This document shows, piece by piece, positions 11,701 to 19,075 of a stretch of DNA of 64,000 nucleotides. The position numbers and the translations under genes are program-made. The notes beneath the pieces were generated by a model, which was not told the origin of the DNA, searched no databases, and worked only from the letters and a program-made list of their open reading frames with translations. The stretch covers positions 930,001 through 994,000 of the forward strand of contig WHUZ01000001.1 of the NCBI GenBank assembly GCA_015179045.1, given 5' to 3'. Source of the stretch: Kalaharituber pfeilii. Taxonomy: Eukaryota; Ascomycota; Pezizomycetes; Pezizales; Pezizaceae. Numbering within the stretch: position 1 is the stretch's first letter; each line of letters starts with the position of its first letter.

Positions 11701-13481
11701 AATATATCAACAAATTAGCTAATGTTATAAAGCAGGTTCGTGCACATCAAACCTGGTTTGAGCGGGCAGACCTGAGTAAAACTAGCATGAACAATGTATC
11801 GTTTGGGGAAAGGCCTTTCTTTGAGGGACATCGCGACTCGGTACTGAGTGTCGCCTTCTCCCCTGACGGCCAGCTGCTTGCCTCTGGCAGTGATGATGGT
11901 ACTATACGCCTGTGGTCAGTGCCGCGCCATGAAACCGTCCATACCTTTGAGGGACATCGCGACTCGGTACTGAGTGTCGCCTTCTCCCCTGACGGCCAGC
12001 TGCTTGCCTCTGGCAGTCATGATGGTACTATACGCCTGTGGTCAGTGCCGCGCCATGAAACCGTCCATACCTTTGAGGGACATCGCGGCTGGGTACTGAG
12101 TGTCGCCTTCTCCCCTGACGGCCAGCTGCTTGCCTCTGGCAGTCATGATGGTACTATACGCCTGTGGTCAGTGCCGCGCCATGAAACCGTCCATACCTTT
12201 GAGGGACATCGCGACTGGGTACTGAGTGTCGCCTTCTCCCCTGACGGCCAGCTGCTTGCCTCTGGCAGTCAAGATGATACTATACGCCTGTGGTCAGTGC
12301 CGCGCCATAAAACCGTCCATACCTTTGAGGGACATCGCGACTCGGTACTGAGTGTCGCCTTCTACCCTGACGGACAGCTGCTTGCCTCTGGCAGTCATGA
12401 TGATACTATACGCCTGTGGTCAGTGCCGCGCCATGAAACCGTCCATACCTTTGAGGGACATCGCGACTGGGTACTGAGTGTCGCCTTCTCCCCTGACGGC
12501 CAACTGCTTGCCTCTGGCAGTGATGATGGTACTATACGCCTGTGGTCAGTGCCGCGCCATGAAACCGTCCATACCTTTGAGGGACATCGCGGCTCGGTAC
12601 TGAGTGTCGCCTTCTCCACTGACGGCCAGCTGCTTGCCTCTGGCAGTCAAGATGATACTATACGCCTGTGGTCAGTGCCGCGCCATGAAACCGTCCATAC
12701 CTTTGAGGGACATCGCGGCTCGGTACGGAGTGTCGCCTTCTCCCATGACGGCCAGCTGCTTGCCTCTGGCAGTGAAGATGGTACTATACGCCTGTGGTCA
12801 GTGCCGCGCCATGAAACCGTCCATACCTTTGAGGGACATCGCGGCTCGGTACGGAGTGTCGCCTTCTCCCCTGACGGCCAGCTGCTTGCCTCTGGCAGTG
12901 AAGATGATACTATACGCCTGTGGTCAGTGCCGCGCCATGAAACCGTCCATACCTTTGAGGGGCATCGCGGCTGGGTACGGAGTGTCGCCTTCTCCCCTGA
13001 CGGCCAGCTGCTTGCCTCTGGCAGTCAAGATACTATACGACTGTGGTCAGTGCCGCGCCATGAAACCGTCCATACCTTTGAGGGACATCGCGGCTGGGTA
13101 CGGAGTGTCGCCTTCTCCCCTGACGGCCAGCTGCTTGCCTCTGGCAGTCATGATGGTACTATACGCCTGTGGTCAGTGCCGCGCCATGAAACCGTCCATA
13201 CCTTTGAGGGACATCGCGGCTGGGTACTGAGTGTCGCCTTCTCCCCTGACGGCCAGCTGCTTGCCTCTGGCAGTCAAATAGTACATGTATGGCAAGTACA
13301 ATACAAGGCAAGCTGCATGCTAGCCAATCATTCCTTAGAAATCGGCTGTGTATGGGCAGTGCCCCAAAACAGACTTATCCTCGCGAATGTAAACATTCAG
13401 GATGTGACTGGGCTCAATTCACTCAACTTTCGCCTGCTTGGACAACATGGAGCAGTTGGGCAGCCTGTACTCACTGAGTAA
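8736..13481 (+). CDS. NACHT-WD40 STAND receptor (NLR-like, HET-E/NWD type)
   Basis: Predicted 1,444-residue STAND/NLR-type signalling NTPase. Exons: 8736-8812, 8872-9367, 9415-9658, 9713-9806, 9870-9961, 10031-10108, 10158-11665, 11736-13481; all phases agree. Order: short basic start (MGKNDPKSPTGLRERARRFG); Ser/Thr/Pro-rich linker; helical N-terminal domain (about 110-350) with PETTALVWAGVKVILQ, the kind found before NACHT in many fungal STAND proteins; NACHT with Walker A GVAGSGKST (about 435), Walker B VFILDGYDEIE and sensor VVITSRPEYL; helical arm; a short pentapeptide-like stretch (ADLSGG...NADLCQ...RADLSK) across the last intron; then 11 full 42-residue WD repeats, a partial twelfth and one degenerate blade. 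I see no HET, HeLo or PNP effector domain. By family it should sense a ligand through the propeller and act in heterokaryon incompatibility or innate immunity (inference). Confidence 0.9.
11820..13283 (+). repeat. Tandem array of near-identical WD40 repeats
   Basis: Eleven complete 126-bp units and a partial twelfth, all in frame. Unit consensus starts FEGHR(D/G)(S/W)V and ends TVHT. Differences cluster at unit residues 6, 7, 9, 14, 15, 25, 27 and 38; silent differences are very few (I count four: in unit 5, unit 6 and two in unit 10). Unit 10 lacks one codon (SQDTIRLW rather than SQDDTIRLW). High identity implies recent duplication or ongoing gene conversion. Confidence 0.97.
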
Positions 13482-13891
13482 GTGAAGTTGGTGTAAATAC
13501 TATAGTTGTTGGTCGTTACGTCATCTTTTTTCAAAAAAAAAAAAAAAAGGTTGTTGCGCGGCCTTATTGACGTCATGTTACCAGTACTGGATAGGATACG
13601 ATCTGCGGATAGGAAGCGACCAGGATAAGAGTACCCTCCCCAACTACCAAATGTAGTCAATATTTCACAGAATAGTAAATACATATATGCGATGCTGTGA
13701 GTATGGGCTAAATTGAGTACGCTGATTCTAAATCTGCAGTCAAAAGAGCCAAAAAACTACATCTACAGCATCTACAATTTTATACACCTTACTACCTTGC
13801 AGAATACCCCCCTCCGGCCCTCATAAGCTTATACCTATTCTAAAATATGCTACTCGTCTGCCTACTGATGGCAACGGTGTTGTGAGCACTA

Positions 13892-14738
13892 GGGGTTGTC
13901 ACTGAACAACTGAGAATGACTACCAGAAGGCACCAGAGAAAATACGCCAACCAAACTAGGCAGGTGTCGTGAGGCACCCCTTTTACCCTTGTGAAATTTA
14001 TTAGTAAGTACTATGAATTACCACAAATATGCCTCTTTCCAACAAGACTTACGCGTATCAACTTTACACCTTTGCAATATGCCCCGTCTAAGTCAAAGAG
14101 CTGTAATACAACAAGAGCTCAGAAGCGAAACAATGTAAAGGCTATCATGATGCTTATGGTTCTTAATTAACGCGTGATGAACCCATAAAGAGGATATGTA
14201 TGCATAATTTGTGTTTGTAGATGCATCTCAATGTTGACGTGATCGGGATGTGAATACGCGGGTGATGCATATGGTACGAAATAAATGTGGGTGTATGCAG
14301 CAAAGTAGGCTACTAACTGAGCACTACTTACCAGAAGATCCCACTACCAGTCAAATTTGACTGGTAACAGGCTGTTACGGAGGTGGTAAACGCAGAAAGT
14401 TACCGTCCGCCAGGTCAAAAAGACACTTGACTAGCGATACTCGCTAGTCCTCTGCGTAGCTCATATAGTACTCATTATGCAACTGCGGCGCCTTTCCGGC
14501 AGTCGCATGTCGCTTACGTCGCATATGCGCATTTCGTATGCGCTTGCATTTTTCGCTTTTCACGCGCTCCACCGGCCGCCCACACTACGGTCGCGGTGAA
14601 CCCGTAACACAGGCGTTACGTTGGTACTGGAGACTACCAGCCAACAGACCAATGAACGAAGGGGCCAAGGCACTAAAAGCGCCTCAGTTAGTAGTGGTAC
14701 TTTCTGGTAGCCATTCCCAGTAAGTCAGTGACAACCCC
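13892..14738. mobile_element. TA-flanked MITE, copy A (interrupted)
   Basis: Starts GGGGTTGTCACTGA and ends with its inverse, flanked by TA on both sides (13890-13891, 14739-14740), as for Tc1/mariner-pogo elements. It is the same family as copy B at 15423-16012. It is split by a 237-bp LTR-like insertion at 14373; without that and its 5-bp duplication it would be about 605 bp. It carries a perfect 20-bp palindrome (ACCAGTCAAA/TTTGACTGGT) near 14346. It lies within the left arm of the long-inverted-repeat element, so it arrived later. No coding capacity. Confidence 0.85.
14373..14609. mobile_element. Short solo-LTR-like insertion in MITE copy A
   Basis: 237 bp starting TGTTACGGAGG and ending CCGTAACA, flanked by a direct 5-bp duplication CAGGC (14368-14372, 14610-14614). 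Copy B of the MITE has the empty site, which defines the insertion exactly. TG...CA ends, short inverted ends and a 5-bp target duplication fit a solo LTR of a Ty3/gypsy-type or TRIM element. Confidence 0.75.
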
Positions 14739-14740
14739 TA

Positions 14741-15420
14741 CTAAATTATGATATAAGGTTAGTAGAAGCTCAAGATCTATTGTATAGCATTGTAAGTACT
14801 ATTGTATATATTTCCAAAAGTTCATATATTTTATCTGGTTATTAATCTCAATCTTATTTAGCTCTTCAGAGGAGAAGAATTAAAGATACCGGTTTGGAAT
14901 CAAGCTCCATATATATTAGGTAGAAGAGTGCATGCAAATACCACTACTTCTTCAGATATCTGAGTCTCTAGCAGCTCTATCTTCAAGAATTTAGCTATAT
15001 AGGTGGCTCTGCCCCTCTCTAGTATTTTTCTAGCTCTCATCTATATAACTAGCACGGAGAGCATGGAAGGATGTTATCAAGTGGTAATTTGAGACTTACA
15101 ATGACGTAAGGGTCACTAGAACATATGGAGGATAGTAGGAGAGAAGCTCGGTAGAGTAAGGCTTATGATAATTTGAATACAAGTAATTCTAGCTATAATA
15201 AACCTCTTTTTAGTGAAAACCTCACTGTAGTAAAGGGATGGACCAGATTTTTTATGTATACAGGTAAAGAAAGTGCCTTTACTATAGTAAAAACTAGTTA
15301 TAGTAAAGAAATCGATCGGATTCTTGCCTGCATTATAACCAGAGTCACCTCTACTAGGACTGGAGTAGAACCTAGTACAAGAGCAGATGGTAATATCTTA
15401 TCAGTGATACAAGAAACCAG
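14741..15420. other. Interior of the long-inverted-repeat element, between MITE copies
   Basis: Non-coding. The first part continues the left inverted arm at low identity. Around 15190-15310 there are short inverted motifs (TAGTGAAAACC, TTTACTATAGTAAA) that could be a further degraded element. No gene supported. Confidence 0.4.
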
Positions 15421-15422
15421 TA

Positions 15423-16012
15423 GGGGTTGTCGACGAACAACTGGGAATGGCTACCAGAAGGTACCAGAGAAAATACGCCAGCCAAACTAGGCAGGTGTCG
15501 TGAGGCACCCCTTTTACCCTTGTGAAATTTATTAGTAAGTACTATGAATTACCACAAATATGCCTCTACACAACAAGACTCACGCGTATCAACTTTACCA
15601 TGCCCCATCTAAGTCGAAGAGCTGTAATACAACAAGAGCTCAGAAAGCAATGTAAAAGCTATCATGATGCTTATGATTTTTAATTGACGTGTGATGAACC
15701 TATAAAAAGGATATGTATGCATTATTTGTGTTTGTAGATGCATCTCAATGTTGACGTGATTGGGATGTGAATACGCGGGTGATGCATATGGTACGAAATA
15801 ATGTGGGTGTATGCAGCAAAGTAGGCTACTAACTGAGCACTACTTACCAGAAGAGCCCACTACCAGTCAAATTTGACTGGTAACAGGCGTTACGTTGGTA
15901 CTGGAGACTACCAGCCAACAGACCAATGAACGAAGAGGCCAAGGCACTAAAAGCGCCTCAGTTAGTAGTGGTACTTTCTGGTAGCCATTCCCAGTTGTTC
16001 GTCGACAACCCC
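15423..16012. mobile_element. TA-flanked MITE, copy B (intact)
   Basis: 590 bp, flanked by TA (15421-15422, 16013-16014). Terminal inverted repeats are about 44 bp and almost perfect: GGGGTTGTCGACGAACAACT at the left, with the same sequence read inward from the right end. Its TIRs are better conserved than those of copy A. It shares the interior palindrome ACCAGTCAAA/TTTGACTGGT. No open frame of note, so it must have been mobilised in trans by a Tc1/mariner-pogo-type transposase (inference). Confidence 0.9.
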
Positions 16013-16194
16013 TACGTATATCCTTCTAATAAGAGTTAACAGGCAGTTACTGGTATTTTTTATTAACTTCTTGAAAATAATAGAAGTAGCTACTTAACTG
16101 AGCTAAACAGTTAAATAGCTATTGCTGGACTATGAGTCAAGTACAAACACTATAGCTGTAGTTATGATAAGTGAGGATGTAGTCAAGGACATGG

Positions 16195-16940
16195 TGTTAC
16201 GGGCGTGAGGGGCTAGGCTCCGGTGGGCGCTGGAAGGCACTGGATGTTACGGCTACGGAGGTGCGTATTCGAATTTCGGCAGGCCGGAGTCGCTACGGAA
16301 GTGTATATACGGCGGGCCGGAGTCGCTACGGAGGTGTATATACTGCGGGCCGGAAAGGCTACGGAGGCGTATATGCTGCGGGCCGAAATGGCTACGGAGG
16401 CGTATATGCTGCGGGCCGAAATGGCTACGGAGGTGTATATACGGCGGGCCGGAAGGGCAGCTGTTTTGCGTGGAGCGCGCAGCGGAGCGGAGCGATTCAC
16501 GGGCGTAATGAGGAAACGATAGGTTTCAGAGTAATAGAGAACTTAGAACACCGCTTGTGTCTTGATTCTTTCAACTGTGCTATCGTCTGCGCTTAAATAG
16601 ACTGAGCACATCATACATGACTAGTCAAGCAAATAAAGAAACAACAATTCCTTATCAATGCCAATACCTGTAGTAACAGGTAAACGTAACAGAAACATGC
16701 AAAAATAGTACAGACGCAAGATAATAATATGTACTAATGCATGTGCGCATACACCGAGTGCTTTACAAGTCCAAAGACAATAAACAATGACACACACTTC
16801 CTTAGCACTTCCCTATTTGAAGGACAAAGAACCTTCTGCCAAGCCTCACGGGTGATCAGGCCTCTCTAGCAGCATTGGTCTTACGAACAGTTCAGGGTAA
16901 GTGTTCCCCTAGTCGGGTAAGTCGTACCTTAGCCGTAACA
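16195..16940. mobile_element. Solo LTR with internal minisatellite
   Basis: 746 bp beginning TGTTACGGGCG and ending AGCCGTAACA, bounded by a direct 5-bp duplication CATGG (16190-16194, 16941-16945). The ends match those of the 237-bp insertion at 14373 over TGTTACGG. An AATAAA-like stretch lies near 16630. The structure is that of a Ty3/gypsy-type solo LTR left by recombination of a full element; no internal retrotransposon genes remain. Confidence 0.8.
16282..16446. repeat. 33-bp minisatellite inside the LTR, 5 units
   Basis: Five head-to-tail 33-bp units (each starts GGCCGGA or GGCCGAA and contains GCTACGGA and GTATAT). Because 33 is a multiple of three, open frames appear on both strands, but they have no coding support. 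Confidence 0.9.
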
Positions 16941-17783
16941 CATGGGCAATAGTGTAGGCAATGAGCTATTGTGGTTGGAGTGAGGTGAGGGTTGAAGCTG
17001 ATGGTAGAGTGGTGGTGCAGAAGAGCTTTTAGAGCTAAACTCTTATAGTACTAGAGCTGTGAGGTGTTTGGGAGAGAAGGTACAGCATCTACATGAGCTC
17101 CTAGATCTATAGAAGTCAATTCGCAGCCAGCTAGGTCGGAATGGAAGTTGCTGAAGTCACAATCTAGATGACGAGGTTGAAGTTACTAACTTGGACTAAA
17201 AAATAGAATTTAGGCTCTATATAGGAAGGTACGTACAGTGCTATAGTGCAAGCCTTGAGCTTCTGCTAATCTCTTATCATACTATAATACTGGAGGCACC
17301 ACTACCAGCAATGTACCAGTGGGTGGAATGCTGTAAGATGAGTATGAGCTCGTGAATGCTGGAGGGGGATATTCTGCAAGGTGGTGAGGTGTATAAAGTT
17401 GTAGATACTTTAGATGTAGCTTTTTCGTCCTTTTGACTGCAGATTTAGAATCAGTGCACTCAATTTAGCCCATACTCACAGCATCGCATATATGTATGTA
17501 CTATTCTATGAAATATTGACTGCGTTGGTAGTTGGGGAGGGTACTCTAATCCCGGTCGCTTCCTATCCGCAGATCGTATCCTATCCAGTACTGGTACCAT
17601 GTTCCTATTATCTCGTGCTTATATCATTTAGAGAGGCCTACTATACTAGTTAATAGAGCTCATTAGGCGGATTTTGCAAAGTCCGGAACCCAAAAGCATA
17701 CAAGAGATGGAAACCGGCAATCCTGCTCCGGGTCGGCTCTGGTAACTCTAGTAGTGACAGGAAGAGCATCTTACATTTATTGA

Positions 17784-18491
17784 TCACAATATCGACTTGA
17801 TAGCTTCACGATGGCCTCGTGTGCGTATCCGGCTGGCCATGCCAACGACGTCATACCATTTCTGTTTCTCGCACTCAATATCCAGTCGCACGGTGGCCTC
17901 ATATGCTGCCTGTGACAATGGGGTGTAACCCGGCATCCGCATCCGCGCAGTTAAGAAACAGCTGTACAGTAGTCTCGTACCCAAATCTAACTGCCCCATG
18001 ATAAGGGCATCTGCTGGTCCGAAACTAGGGCGTCTGACCATATTCGTCTCTTGAATTCCAATCCTCATGCCATTCACTAAAGAGGTCATGTATAACTCCA
18101 ATCCAAAGCAAGCGGCCGCATGTATTCCCAATAATAACTGACAGTCCCCATAATCGTCATGCCATACATATCCATACCAAAATGCTTGTAACGCACAATG
18201 GGGTTCCTTACTCCTGCACTGTAGTAACTTCAAGGCAAGCTCTCTAACAGGATCATTGTACTGCTCCAGTTGCGCATAGTGGCCGCAATGACTTGCTGTA
18301 TATTCTAAGAGGGAAAGTTGCTTCAGAGCGTCAATTGTGGTGCAAGGGTGAGCAAAAGGGTCAGAGTCAAGGTACGTCAAACAGGCTGCCGTAGTGTTGT
18401 ATCTGCTTGGGAAGTGTGTATTGGCATTTCTTCCACTGAATAGTGCATAAAGCGAACTGTTATTGTCTCTCATCCAGGATGACCAGCCCAA
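17784..18491 (-). pseudogene. Remnant of an ankyrin-type NACHT (STAND) gene
   Basis: Open frame of 235 codons. Its first half matches the region that follows NACHT in fungal NACHT-ankyrin proteins: CLTYLDSDPFAHPC, then SLLEYTASHCGHYAQL (compare the usual PLLDYAARHWGHHA pattern), then LALKLLQC. The second half has decayed ankyrin features (HAAACFGLELYMTSLVNG, GYTPLSQAAYEATVRL, HREAIKSIL). The NTPase domain is missing and I find no upstream exon between 18492 and 19075. It is therefore most likely a truncated, degenerating fragment, though a short expressed gene cannot be excluded. It lies about 190 bp from the right end of the inverted-repeat element. Confidence 0.55.
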
Positions 18492-19075
18492 GGCAGCATT
18501 CTAGTTAAATTTTTCTTTGAGGGAATATTGTCTTTTATCTAGTGACATATCACCTCACACTACGCAAGGCTGTAGTGCAAGGCATTGCCACTTTAGTATT
18601 TGTAAGTCCAGTTCAGCGCTTTGGCAGCGACTTGGTTCTATCAATCATGCCTTATCAAGGTCTACCGGCAATTCTTTTGAGTACCTCCCGCCTCACGTCA
18701 CGCATACACCGAAAAAAAAAAAAACCTGCCAAATATAAAATAAAATGTTTCCCTCAATGGGTTTAATTGTGATACACAAAGCCTTTCGATTCTCATTTTG
18801 TAAATCATCCTTATTTTTGCCCTCGACTTTTTCCATGCCAAAAAAAAATTATGTACTGCCAAATTCAATTTTCTGACATTTATACACTCCTCCGAACTCC
18901 TGCCGCTGCACCTTCGGAGATGCCTAAGTAATCACATTTACTACAGACAACTGCACTGCCAAACGAAACTTTGAGTGCCAAAGAAAAGCCAAGATGAACA
19001 AGGAATGCTTTGTTCTACTCCATCCAATCCAATCCTCACCTCACCCCACAAGGCCAAGTCCCACTCCACCACACA
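18492..19075. other. Intergenic region at the right border of the island
   Basis: AT-rich with A-runs at 18711-18723 and 18840-18848. Several short copies of TGCCAAA/TGCCACT occur between 18588 and 18985, perhaps debris of a transposon, but no ends can be defined. No gene seen. Confidence 0.4.

Larger units (their letters stand above)
13578..17597. mobile_element. Long-inverted-repeat element (foldback-like), no transposase
   Basis: The left end (13578-13810) and the right end (17365-17597) are inverted copies at roughly 90% identity. Both arms begin CCAGTACTGGATAGGATACG when read inward. Weaker inverted similarity continues inward past the MITE at 13892-14738 (for example GTTAGTAGAAGCTCAAG near 14758 against its complement near 17255). 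Ends are ambiguous: TA dinucleotides flank CCAGTACTGG on both sides (Tc1/mariner-like), and a CATG lies just outside each (13574-13577, 17598-17601). No transposase frame is found inside, so it is non-autonomous or gutted. It starts about 100 bp after the receptor stop codon. Confidence 0.8.

Noticed and set aside
12604..13230. A 208-codon repetitive frame on the plus strand inside the WD40 array, and its minus-strand counterpart at 12395-12619
   Set aside because: Both are other frames of the 126-bp repeat; since 126 is a multiple of three, any open frame is repeated. The WD40 frame is the coding one.
15173..15490. 105-codon frame between the MITE copies
   Set aside because: It runs into the TIR of MITE B and has no recognisable transposase motif.
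16213..16596. Open frames on both strands with 11-residue repeats (RYGGVYTAGR-like)
   Set aside because: They arise from the 33-bp minisatellite inside a solo LTR; no start context, homology or splice support.
13578..17597. CRISPR-like reading of the repeated blocks
   Set aside because: Repeats are inverted and nested transposon ends without regular spacers; the genome is eukaryotic.
18590..18985. Possible transposon from recurring TGCCAAA words
   Set aside because: The copies do not define inverted ends or a target duplication, so I could not set limits.
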